Shown: positions 47,181 through 54,372 of the stretch, piece after piece
How positions within the stretch are numbered: the stretch's first letter is position 1
Layout of the letters: each line of letters begins with the position of its first letter
Assembly: GCA_001464835.1 (NCBI GenBank)
Contig: LNDS01000041.1
Location: forward strand, 1-62,760
Reading direction: 5' to 3'
DNA from: Rhizobiales bacterium Ga0077525
GTDB lineage: Bacteria; Pseudomonadota; Alphaproteobacteria; Rhizobiales; Xanthobacteraceae
DNA: 62,760 bases
Made by a program: the position numbers and the translations under genes
Notes under the pieces: generated by a model
Databases searched by the model: none
What the model was told of the DNA's origin: nothing
Seen by the model: the letters and a program-made list of their open reading frames with translations, nothing else

Positions 47181-47652
47181 CCACCACGGCCCGAGATAAT
47201 TCAAAAGACCGGGAGTACTGGGTCCCCGCTTTCGCGGGGACGACAGCCGGGATGAAGCGAACTTAGCTGTTATGCCCGCGAAGGCGGGCATCCAATAAAC
47301 TCAGGGTTTGGCGATCCGCTTATAAAGGTCGTCCCAATTCGGATTGTCTTCTTCGATAAGACGAATCTTCCAGGCCCTATTCCATTTCTTCATCTGCTTT
47401 TCGCGCGTAATCGCAGCCTCGATTTCGAAATGAACCTCGAAATACACCAGCCTTACCACGTCGTATTTCTTCGTAAAGCCTTCGACGAACTTCTCGCGGT
47501 GTTCAAAAACCCGACGGACAAGGTCGCTGGTGACGCCAATGTAAAGCGTGCCGCCGATCCTGCTGGCCAGGATGTAAACGTAGTATTGCTTGCTGCCTGC
47601 CATTGAAAATAGGCGCTTGCGATTACTGGATGCCCGCCTTCGCGGGCATGAC
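47151..47652. mobile_element. Candidate GIY-YIG repeat element bounded by perfect 30-bp inverted repeats
   Basis: The 30 bases at 47151-47180 (GTCATGCCCGCGAAGGCGGG then CATCCAGTAA) are the exact reverse complement of 47623-47652. Between them lie two more family copies, an inverted one at 47216-47244 and a forward one at 47269-47298, and a complete GIY-YIG gene at 47301-47603. The unit sits between two plus-strand genes and reads in the opposite direction, as an insertion would. Mobility is inferred; no target-site duplication was found by eye. Confidence 0.6.
47301..47603 (-). CDS. Small GIY-YIG nuclease domain protein
   Basis: This 100-residue protein is almost entirely a GIY-YIG domain. 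It has YVYILAS (8-14), LYIGVTSDLVRRVFEH with the catalytic Arg30, and the metal-binding Glu68 in REKQMKKW. A basic C-terminal part ends NPNWDDLYKRIAKP. Proteins of this size (UPF0213/YhbQ-like group) are predicted DNA endonucleases of unknown role. ATG 47603 lies just inside the right inverted repeat. The gene is flanked on both sides by repeat copies and is not fused to any homing or DNA-binding domain. Confidence 0.9.
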   Translation of the reverse strand: MAGSKQYYVYILASRIGGTLYIGVTSDLVRRVFEHREKFVEGFTKKYDVVRLVYFEVHFEIEAAITREKQMKKWNRAWKIRLIEEDNPNWDDLYKRIAKP

Positions 47653-47722
47653 AAACAGTGGGCTTGTCCAGTCCCTGCACCATAGGCTAGCACAGGTTCC
47701 GTTCGGCGAGCAGGAGCCCCCG

Positions 47723-49072
47723 ATGCCCTCGACCATTCTCGATTCCGAGATTTTCCGCGACATCTACGCCACCCCGGATATGCGGGCAGTGTGGTCGGAC
47801 GAGAACCGGGTGCGGAAATATCTCGCTTTTGAAGCGGCGCTGGCCAAGGCCGAAGCGGCGCTCGGCATCGTGCCGAAGGACGCCGCCGCCGAGATCGTCA
47901 AGCATTGCGATCTCAAGACCATCGACATGGCCAAGCTCAAGGACGCCACCGAAGCGGCCGGCTCGCCGATATTGCCGATGGTCAAGCAACTGATGGCGGC
48001 GTGCCAGGGCAAGCACGGCGAATGGGTACACTGGGGCGCGACCACGCAGGACGTCACCGACACCGCCATGGTGTTGCAGGTCAAGGAAGCGCTCGATTTG
48101 TTATCGGCCGATCTCGACGGCATTTGCGATGGGCTTGCCGCGCTGGCGAAAAAATACCGCGACACGCCGATGGCCGGCCGCAGCAAGCTGCAACAGGCGG
48201 TGCCGATCACCTTCGGCTACAAGATGGCGAGCGTGCTGGCGGCGTTCGAGCGGCATAGACAGCGCCTCGCCGAATTGCGCGGCCGTGTTCTGGTCGGCGA
48301 ATTCGGCGGCGCCGCCGGCACCCTGTCGTCGCTCGGCGCCGACGGCCTGAAAGTTCACGACGCGCTGATGGCGGAGCTGAAGCTCGGCCAGGCTCCGATC
48401 TCCTGGCACACCGTGCGCGACGGCTTCGGCGAAACCGCCTGCTTCCTTGGTCTCGTCACCGCGACCTGCGCCAAGCTGGCACTCGACGTGAAGCTCTTGA
48501 TGCAGACCGAAGTGCAGGAAGTGGCCGAGGCCGGCAAGGAAGGCCGCGGCGCGTCCTCGACCATGCCGCAGAAGCGCAATCCGACGTCGTCGATTTACAT
48601 CACCACGCAGGCCGCGGTGGTGCGCCAGCTCGTCGGCGCCATGCTGGAAGCGCAGGTGCAGGACCATGAGCGCGGCAGCGGGCCGTGGGAAATCGAATGG
48701 GTGGTGCTGCCGGACATGTTCATGCTGTCGGCTGCGGTGCTGCGACACACGCGCGAACTGGCCGAAGGCCTCGAGGTCAACGCCGCGAGAATGCGCAAGA
48801 ACCTCGACATCACCAACGGGCTGATCATGTCGGAAGCCGTCACCATGGGACTCGGCAAGACCATGGGCCGCGATACCGCGCATCATCTGGTGTCGAAGCT
48901 CGGCAAGGAAGCGATGAAAGCGAACCGGCCGCTGCTCGATCTCTTGGCCGAAGACAAAGAGATCGCCAAACACGCCGACCGCAATCAGCTCGAAGCGCTG
49001 ATGGACCCGGCGAATTATCTCGGCGTCGCCGGCGAGATGGTGGATCGGGTCTTGGAGAAGCGCAGCAAGTAG
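47723..49072 (+). CDS. Fumarase/aspartase superfamily lyase (adenylosuccinate lyase or PcaB type)
   Basis: This 449-residue protein has the superfamily motifs HWGATTQDVTDTA, KLQQAVPITFGYKMA and the signature GASSTMPQKRNPTSS. The family includes adenylosuccinate lyase (purine synthesis) and 3-carboxy-cis,cis-muconate cycloisomerase (aromatic catabolism). The length and the WVHWGATTQDV form fit the PcaB-like branch somewhat better than PurB. The choice is open. ATG 47723 has GGAG upstream. It probably once followed the ABC-hydrolase operon but is now separated from it by the GIY-YIG element. Confidence 0.85.
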   Translation: MPSTILDSEIFRDIYATPDMRAVWSDENRVRKYLAFEAALAKAEAALGIVPKDAAAEIVKHCDLKTIDMAKLKDATEAAGSPILPMVKQLMAACQGKHGEWVHWGATTQDVTDTAMVLQVKEALDLLSADLDGICDGLAALAKKYRDTPMAGRSKLQQAVPITFGYKMASVLAAFERHRQRLAELRGRVLVGEFGGAAGTLSSLGADGLKVHDALMAELKLGQAPISWHTVRDGFGETACFLGLVTATCAKLALDVKLLMQTEVQEVAEAGKEGRGASSTMPQKRNPTSSIYITTQAAVVRQLVGAMLEAQVQDHERGSGPWEIEWVVLPDMFMLSAAVLRHTRELAEGLEVNAARMRKNLDITNGLIMSEAVTMGLGKTMGRDTAHHLVSKLGKEAMKANRPLLDLLAEDKEIAKHADRNQLEALMDPANYLGVAGEMVDRVLEKRSK

Positions 49073-49089
49073 TTGCGCCACCTCATATT

Positions 49090-49182
49090 GTCATCCCCGC
49101 GAAAGCGGGGATCCAGTAACCCCTGTCTGAGCTTGAGCCGCAACGCCCGTGTTTACTGGGTCCCCGCCTTCGCGGGGACGAC
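49090..49182. repeat. Inverted pair of PAKAGIQ-type repeats
   Basis: A forward copy at 49090-49119 (GTCATCCCCGCGAAAGCGGG then GATCCAGTAA) faces an inverted copy at 49153-49182. About 33 bases separate them. The inverted copy supplies the last codons and the TAA stop of the MFS gene (tail VVPAKAGTQ). Confidence 0.88.
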
Positions 49183-50448
49183 GGTGTCAACAGGCATCGT
49201 CTTCCAGATCGCGGCCGCGACCAGAAAAGTCGCCACGCCGATGCCGAGAAACAGCATCGGCACGGTGACGCCGAAATGCTGCAACAAAGCCACCAGCACC
49301 GTCGCGCCGGTCATGAAGGCGGCATTGAGCACATTGACGGCGGCGACGGTGCGGGCGCGGTAATCGGCGCCGGACCAGGCTTGCACGGCAGCGAAAGCCG
49401 GCACGATGAACAGGCCGCCGCCGAGCGCCAGACCGGCGAGATCGATAGCCGCACGCACACCGAGCGGCGTAGCAAAGACCGCCTCCGGCGGCAACGGTGT
49501 CGTCACCAGCGCCACACCGTATGTCGTCGCGCCGAGATCGATAGCGCAGACGGCGAGCAACACCGCGCCGGCCAAGGTCGTGTTCAGCACGATGCGGCCG
49601 CGCGCGATCAAGGCCGCCAGACCGGAGCCGATGCCGATGGCGATCGAGAACAGCGCAAGATAGGCGGTGACGGTGTCCTCGTTGCCACCGATGATGCTCT
49701 TGATCAAGGGCGGCAGCAGCGACATGACCACGATGCCGACCAGCCAGAACCAGCTCGTCACCATCGCGCCCCACCACAAGCGCGGGTCGGCGCGCAAATG
49801 GCGGATCATCGCCGCGGTCGAGGCGGCGATGTTGCGGTTGACCTTGAGATGCGGCGCGCCCTCGCCGCTCGGTGGAATGCGTAGCGCCGCCAGCCAGCAC
49901 GCCACCGCAAAGCCGATCACCAGAATGTTGAAAAGCTTCGGGCCGCCGGCCTGCGCCGCCATGCCGCCGACAATCGTGCCGGTGAGAATGGCGATGAAGG
50001 TCGCGCCTTCGATCAGCGCGTTGGCCGAGGGCAGGCGCTCGCGTTCGAGATGATCGGGCAGGATGCCGTATTTGATCGGGCCGAACAAAGCCGCGATCAG
50101 GCCGAAACCGAACAGCGCGATGAACATGAGGAGCAGCGACTGCCGCGCATAGCCGGCGACCGCGATCAGTGCAACGAAGATTTCAAGAAATTTCAGCCAT
50201 TGCGCGACGCGCGCCTTGTCGTAGCGGTCGGCAAGTTCGCCGCCCAGCCCCGACAAAAAGAAATACGGCGCGATGAAAATGGCGCTGGCCAAAGTAATCA
50301 GCACCGCCGCTTCGGATTGCGTCACGTCGGCGCCGAACAAAATCAGAAAGACCAGCGAGGTCTTGAGAAAATTGTCGTTGAATGCCGCGAAAAACTGGCA
50401 CCAGAACAAAGGCGCGAAGCGCCTGGACAATAGCAGCGGCCGGAGCAT
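49153..50448 (-). CDS. MFS transporter, LplT/Aas N-terminal domain-like, with repeat-encoded end
   Basis: This 431-residue protein has about 12 membrane helices. The N-terminus RRFAPLFWCQFFAAFNDNFL resembles the MFS domain of lysophospholipid transporters (LplT) and of the fused transporter-acyltransferase-ligase proteins I recall from Rhizobiales. The reading frame stops right after the last helix with VVPAKAGTQ, encoded by a dispersed repeat. It is either a stand-alone LplT-like flippase or the front part of a fusion gene cut by the repeat. No acyltransferase domain is found nearby. Confidence 0.85.
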   Translation of the reverse strand: MLRPLLLSRRFAPLFWCQFFAAFNDNFLKTSLVFLILFGADVTQSEAAVLITLASAIFIAPYFFLSGLGGELADRYDKARVAQWLKFLEIFVALIAVAGYARQSLLLMFIALFGFGLIAALFGPIKYGILPDHLERERLPSANALIEGATFIAILTGTIVGGMAAQAGGPKLFNILVIGFAVACWLAALRIPPSGEGAPHLKVNRNIAASTAAMIRHLRADPRLWWGAMVTSWFWLVGIVVMSLLPPLIKSIIGGNEDTVTAYLALFSIAIGIGSGLAALIARGRIVLNTTLAGAVLLAVCAIDLGATTYGVALVTTPLPPEAVFATPLGVRAAIDLAGLALGGGLFIVPAFAAVQAWSGADYRARTVAAVNVLNAAFMTGATVLVALLQHFGVTVPMLFLGIGVATFLVAAAIWKTMPVDTVVPAKAGTQ

Positions 50449-50487
50449 GGGATTTCAGTAGCACAGAGTTTGCCCCGCCGCGCGCGC

Positions 50488-50515
50488 GAAAAAGGGCGGT
50501 CCGAAGACCGCCCTT
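50488..50515 (-). terminator. Rho-independent terminator for the 43-residue ORF
   Basis: The perfect 10-bp stem AAGGGCGGTC/GACCGCCCTT has a CGAA loop and is followed on the minus strand by a T-run (TTTTTCGCGC). It lies 27 bases beyond the stop of the ORF at 50542-50673. Confidence 0.85.
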
Positions 50516-50541
50516 ATACGTAACGGACTACGGAATTATGA

Positions 50542-50673
50542 TTAGCTGCGGGCGCGGAAGATGCGCCGGCGGGCAAAGCGGCGGGGCGCCTTGGTGTGGG
50601 CTTCGACGAACAACGATGCCATGCCAAGGCCGATAGCGATTACGAGGGCGATGGTGAAGAACGAAATCCACAT
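50542..50673 (-). CDS. 43-residue membrane peptide, unknown function
   Basis: This short ORF encodes MWISFFTIALVIAIGLGMAS followed by LFVEAHTKAPRR and an Arg-rich end. It is a single membrane helix with a very basic C-terminal tail. Support comes from an ideal AGGAGG ribosome-binding site 8 bases before the ATG and a strong terminator just after the stop, so it looks like a complete monocistronic gene. It lies between the MFS gene and the ParA-like pair on the same strand. The topology suggests a small inner-membrane protein. I do not recognise a family. Confidence 0.8.
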   Translation of the reverse strand: MWISFFTIALVIAIGLGMASLFVEAHTKAPRRFARRRIFRARS

Positions 50674-50833
50674 CGTGTAACCTCCTACGCTGGCGCGATC
50701 CTCGCGCGGGGGTCGTCAGCGAAGAACGCAGAACGCGCGTTTCAGTTCCGTAGCAGATTCTCCGATTTGGATGGCGGTATAGCGATGCTGGATCGCATCG
50801 GCCCGCAAAGGCGCGAATTTGAGCCGTTTAAGA

Positions 50834-51550
50834 CTACAATTTCAGCGACGACTGCAAATCGGCCAGCATTATGCGCAGATCCAGCTCGCGGAACTCGATA
50901 TGCATCTTGCGCAGCCAGCGTTGCAATTCGATGTGGACGTCGAGCGGGATGTTTTTAGCGTTGGCCAGCTCCTTGTCGGAAAAGGAAAACGGCGGCTTTT
51001 CGATAAATTTACGCAGGCCCGGCGCCAGCGCCGGAAAGCGCAGCATCGCCGCGCCGCTGCCCGACACCGGATATTTGTCGCGGTACTGGCCGGCGCCGAG
51101 CATTTCATTATGCACCGGCGACAAGGTCATGCGCGGGAAGCGCAGGCGAAGATTGCGATAGGCTTCGGTCGAAGCGCGATCGTTCGAGATAACGAACAGA
51201 ATGACCGGCGCGATCGAGCGCCGCCGCGCTTCGTCCATGAAGCCGATGCGGTGCGCCAATGTGAAGAACGAATCGAAAGCTTCGTGGCCGACATCGATGA
51301 TCTTGGCGGTCTCGTCCGGCGACACCAGCGAATCGAACAGCGCCATCTGGCCCTGGACGTCGCCGACCGCGGCGGCGGTGACATCGCCGGGCAGAAACTG
51401 CGCCAACGTGTCTTCGCCGGTATTGAGGTCGAAAGCCTGAACGGCGCGCTCTTCCTGCCGGTGATAATCGACCAGCAGGCGCGCGAGCAAAGTCTTGCCG
51501 ACCCGCGAGCGCGGCGACGCAACGATGGTGACAGTATTGCGAAACGTCAT
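50834..51550 (-). CDS. ParA-like P-loop protein with divergent Walker A
   Basis: This 238-residue protein has a ParA/MinD-type fold. The P-loop region reads VASPRSRVGKTLLARLLVDY, where the family's signature KGGVGKT is altered to RSRVGKT (Arg14 for the signature Lys, no double Gly). FDLNTGEDTLAQFLPGD corresponds to the region after Walker A', and IIDVGHEAFDSFF to Walker B. It follows the canonical ParA-like gene at 51618-52376 by 67 bases. The role is unknown. It may be a partner subunit or a regulatory paralogue. Confidence 0.78.
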   Translation of the reverse strand: MTFRNTVTIVASPRSRVGKTLLARLLVDYHRQEERAVQAFDLNTGEDTLAQFLPGDVTAAAVGDVQGQMALFDSLVSPDETAKIIDVGHEAFDSFFTLAHRIGFMDEARRRSIAPVILFVISNDRASTEAYRNLRLRFPRMTLSPVHNEMLGAGQYRDKYPVSGSGAAMLRFPALAPGLRKFIEKPPFSFSDKELANAKNIPLDVHIELQRWLRKMHIEFRELDLRIMLADLQSSLKL

Positions 51551-51617
51551 CGTCTCTCGACCCGTCATCCTCTGGCGCGAGTGCAACGAGCCGCGCGCAG
51601 GGCCTTAACCGGCGAGC

Positions 51618-52376
51618 TTAACCAGCAACCTGGCGGACGGTGTTTTCGGTCTTGGGTGAGACCAGATCGATCAGCTTGACCCGGTCGTATTCGCCCCAGA
51701 CATTGCCGAGCCAATGACGCACATAGCCGCGCAGCACGAATGAATAATTGGCCGCCTCGCCCTTGGCGTTCTTGTTGGCGACGAATTGCACATAGGGAAC
51801 GCTGGCCACTTCCACCTGCTCGGTCGCCATTTCGTTGAGCTTGGGAATGTTGATTTCCTGGGCGTTCTTGATCTGGTTGAAATAGGAATTGGCGGTCGCC
51901 GGATCCCAGTCGAAGAACGACGTGTCGTTGATGTGGTTCTTGACCAGGAAATAATTGGCGTCGCCGACGAAGCGCGCGGTCTCGGCGATTTCCTCGAGCG
52001 AGGCGATCGACGGCCCGAGGATGTGAAACACAGCGAAGGTGATCTGGCCCTTCTTGGCCGATTCGATGAAGCCGATGTCGTTGAGCGCCTGCAAGGTCGG
52101 CGACAGCAGGCCGGCGCGGATATCGATCACCGTCACCTTGGCGTCGGTGTTGCCGAGCGTGTCGAAGATCTTCATCTGGTCGGCGACCTGGGTCACATCG
52201 ACGATTTCCGTCTTGTCCGGATGGAAGCGGTGCAGCGTGCCGCGCGGCGCTTCGGTGTCGAAGGCGCGCGTCGGCGTCTGATGGGCGCCGAAATAATCGA
52301 GCAAGGTGCGGGCGACGGTGGTTTTGCCGACTCCGCCTTTGTCGGCACCGACGAGGACGACTGCTGGTTTGGCCAT
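51618..52376 (-). CDS. ParA/MinD-like ATPase
   Basis: This 252-residue protein has the canonical deviant Walker A (GADKGGVGKTTVARTLLDYF, signature Lys13) and FDTEAPRGTLHRFHPD in the Walker A' region. VTVIDIRAGLLS is the Walker B-like strand. No parB, parS-like gene or replication gene is adjacent, so it is unlikely to be the chromosome-partition ParA. The C-terminal part (YVRHWLGNVWGEYDRVKLID) is not shared with the ParA families I know. It is encoded with a second divergent ParA-like protein. The intergenic region upstream (to 52554) is AT-richer and probably holds the promoter. Confidence 0.82.
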   Translation of the reverse strand: MAKPAVVLVGADKGGVGKTTVARTLLDYFGAHQTPTRAFDTEAPRGTLHRFHPDKTEIVDVTQVADQMKIFDTLGNTDAKVTVIDIRAGLLSPTLQALNDIGFIESAKKGQITFAVFHILGPSIASLEEIAETARFVGDANYFLVKNHINDTSFFDWDPATANSYFNQIKNAQEINIPKLNEMATEQVEVASVPYVQFVANKNAKGEAANYSFVLRGYVRHWLGNVWGEYDRVKLIDLVSPKTENTVRQVAG

Positions 52377-52554
52377 TGCGCTACTCTAAGGTCGAAATGC
52401 GACAGTTTTGGCGTCGCTGCCTAAGCGGGTATCTTATTACTGCGAGTTCCGGAAGGATGACAGGATTATTCGCGGCAAGAGAGGTATTCGGTGAGAGGGA
52501 GGCGACTCTGTCTTTGTGCAAATATTGTGTCGTTTATTCAAGACGTTGTCTAAC

Positions 52555-52617
52555 CGGCCGACTTCGCGGAGTGAAGGCTGGCTTGCCAACCGAAGCGGCA
52601 TTGGCCGCGAAGGTTGG
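52555..52617 (-). repeat. Structured repeat directly 3' of tRNA-Thr
   Basis: Reading on the minus strand from the tRNA end, the sequence is ACCAACCTTCGCGG, then GGTTGGCAAGCCAGCCTTCA, then CTCCGCGAAGT. The CTTCGCGG/CCGCGAAG arms are inverted. It is closely related to the sequence downstream of tRNA-Ala at 41241-41332. Confidence 0.7.
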
Positions 52618-52689
52618 TGCCGACGGAGGGATTTGAACCCCCGACCCCCCGCTTACGAAGCGGATGCTCTACCGCTGAGCTACGTCGGC
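52615..52689 (-). tRNA. tRNA-Thr (anticodon CGT)
   Basis: On the minus strand the cloverleaf is complete. The acceptor GCCGACG pairs with CGTCGGC, the D-arm is GCTC/GAGC, and the anticodon stem TCCGC/GCGGG has loop TTCGTAA, giving anticodon CGT (codon ACG). The T-arm is GGGGG TTCAAAT CCCTC. The CCA end is encoded (52615-52617). Confidence 0.95.
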
Positions 52690-52769
52690 TGAATTGGCGC
52701 CTTACTATCGGCGCAAGGCTGCGTTGGCAAGCAAGGCGGCTACTGCACTTCCCTCCGCCAAAAAAGAAA

Positions 52770-54365
52770 CTACCGAAACATCTGCTTGAGCCGCTCCCAC
52801 GGCCCGGCAACCGACGCCTGGGTCGTTTCCGGCGCCTGATCGCCATCGGGCCCCGATTCGGGGCCGGGATCGTCCGGGGCGCGGACCAGCGGGATGACCG
52901 TTTCGGCCGGAGCCGGCCGGGCAACCGGCCTTTGCGCCTTGCGCAGCGGCACCACCTCGGCAGACGGCTGGGGCGGCGCGGCGGCGGGGGCCGCCGGCTC
53001 GGCAACCACGGCGGCGGGCTGAGGCTGTTCCACCTCCACCTTGGGTTCCGGCAAAGGCGGTGGGGCTGCATCGATGACCGGGTGGGTCATGCCGATTTCC
53101 GCCAGAGGCACGCGCCATTCATAGCCATCGAGCCGGCCATGGGGCGAAACCGGCAGCCAGCGGTCGGATACCACGCCGTCGGCGGTCCAGACCGGATCAC
53201 CGGCGGCGCGCATGGCGCGGCCCATCCATTCGCGGACGCGACCCTCGTCGCCGTGCTCGGTTTCCTCGATTTCGGCCATCAAAGTGGCGACGCGGCGCGT
53301 CGGCGCCGTGACATAGGGCGCCAGCGCCGCACGAGCGGCGCCGAACTCGCGGGCATCGATCGCAGCGCGCGCCACGGCAATCGCGCCTTCGAGCTGGCCC
53401 GGCATCTTGTCGGCGAGCGACTGCATGCGGGTGAGCCGGGCGCGCGCCGAATCGCCGGTGCGCAAATGCGCATAGGCGTCGGCGATGTCGGGATGCGGAT
53501 TGAGCTTCCACGCCGCGTTGAGAATTTTCGAGGCGCGGCGGGCGTCGCCCGCCTCGGCCAGCCGTTTGCCGGCAAGCGCCGCCGCCGGCACCAGATCCGG
53601 CGCCAGCTTGACCGCCTCCAGGACGGCGGCGCGCGACGCATCGCGGTCGCTTTCATCGAGCGCCTGAGCGCGCGCGGTCAGCAGCACGGCGCGCTTGCGG
53701 CGATAGTCGTTCTTGTCGAGCGCGGATTTCATGTGCTCGAGCGCTTGCAGCGCGCCGTCCCAATCGGTGGCGGCGCAGCGGTCGTCGAGCACGGCCTGCC
53801 CGGCCCAGGTCAAACCCGGCGCCGCCTTGGCCGCTTCCTCGGCGACGCGGCGCGCGGTCGCGGCATCGTTGCGGCGCTGCGCTTCGATATAGAGGCCGCG
53901 CAGGCCGAGAAGTTTGGTGTCGTCGTGCCGCGTCATTTCATGGAAGGCGCGTTCGGCGCCGGCGCGGTCGCCGGCCATTTGCGCCGACTGCGCGGTGAGC
54001 AGCAGCATCAGCGGATCGCCGGGCGACAGCCTTGCGGCTTCATCGGCGGATTTGCGCGCCAGCCTGAGATCGCCGGCGCCAATGGCGACCAGCCCGCGCG
54101 TGATGGCGAGATGGCCCCGCATGGCGCGGCGATGGCGGAAGAACAGCGACACCTGATCCGGTGAGCGCAGAACGGCGCGCGCTGCCGACCAGACGATCAT
54201 GGCGATGACGACCAGAGCCGCGACGGCGAGCAGCGCGACCATGAACGAGGTCTCGATGCGATAGCCCATCCAGGTGATGAGAACATCGCCGGGACGATCG
54301 GCGATCCAGACAAATCCGGCGGCGGCGAGCGCGACGGTGATCAGGAACAGGACAACCTGGATCAT
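52770..54365 (-). CDS. hemY: HemY-like membrane TPR protein
   Basis: This 531-residue protein has two N-terminal membrane helices (about 2-22 and 39-62), a conserved block VSLFFRHRRAMRGHLAITRG with the HemY_N signature, and multiple TPR-like repeats. A long Pro/Ala-rich C-terminal tail follows (from about 410) and ends WERLKQMFR. HemY lies with hemC/hemD genes in many proteobacteria, but its exact role in haem synthesis is unsettled. It follows the mitofilin-like gene by 7 bases, forming the operon hemC-hemD-mitofilin-like-hemY. ATG 54365 begins the first helix. Confidence 0.9.
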   Translation of the reverse strand: MIQVVLFLITVALAAAGFVWIADRPGDVLITWMGYRIETSFMVALLAVAALVVIAMIVWSAARAVLRSPDQVSLFFRHRRAMRGHLAITRGLVAIGAGDLRLARKSADEAARLSPGDPLMLLLTAQSAQMAGDRAGAERAFHEMTRHDDTKLLGLRGLYIEAQRRNDAATARRVAEEAAKAAPGLTWAGQAVLDDRCAATDWDGALQALEHMKSALDKNDYRRKRAVLLTARAQALDESDRDASRAAVLEAVKLAPDLVPAAALAGKRLAEAGDARRASKILNAAWKLNPHPDIADAYAHLRTGDSARARLTRMQSLADKMPGQLEGAIAVARAAIDAREFGAARAALAPYVTAPTRRVATLMAEIEETEHGDEGRVREWMGRAMRAAGDPVWTADGVVSDRWLPVSPHGRLDGYEWRVPLAEIGMTHPVIDAAPPPLPEPKVEVEQPQPAAVVAEPAAPAAAPPQPSAEVVPLRKAQRPVARPAPAETVIPLVRAPDDPGPESGPDGDQAPETTQASVAGPWERLKQMFR

Positions 54366-54372
54366 GCCGTCC

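Noticed and set aside
47101..47300. A CRISPR array in the cluster of short repeats near the hydrolase end
   Set aside because: The copies are in mixed orientation, differ in sequence, are irregularly spaced and have no adjacent cas genes. They are intergenic palindromes.
51618..52376. Chromosome-partition ParA and a nearby replication origin
   Set aside because: No parB, dnaA, gidAB or parS-like repeats are adjacent, and the protein's C-terminal part does not match chromosomal ParA.
52376..52636. An 86-residue plus-strand frame in the gap before tRNA-Thr
   Set aside because: It has no ribosome-binding site, overlaps the start of the ParA-like gene and the tRNA, and its translation looks like random sequence.
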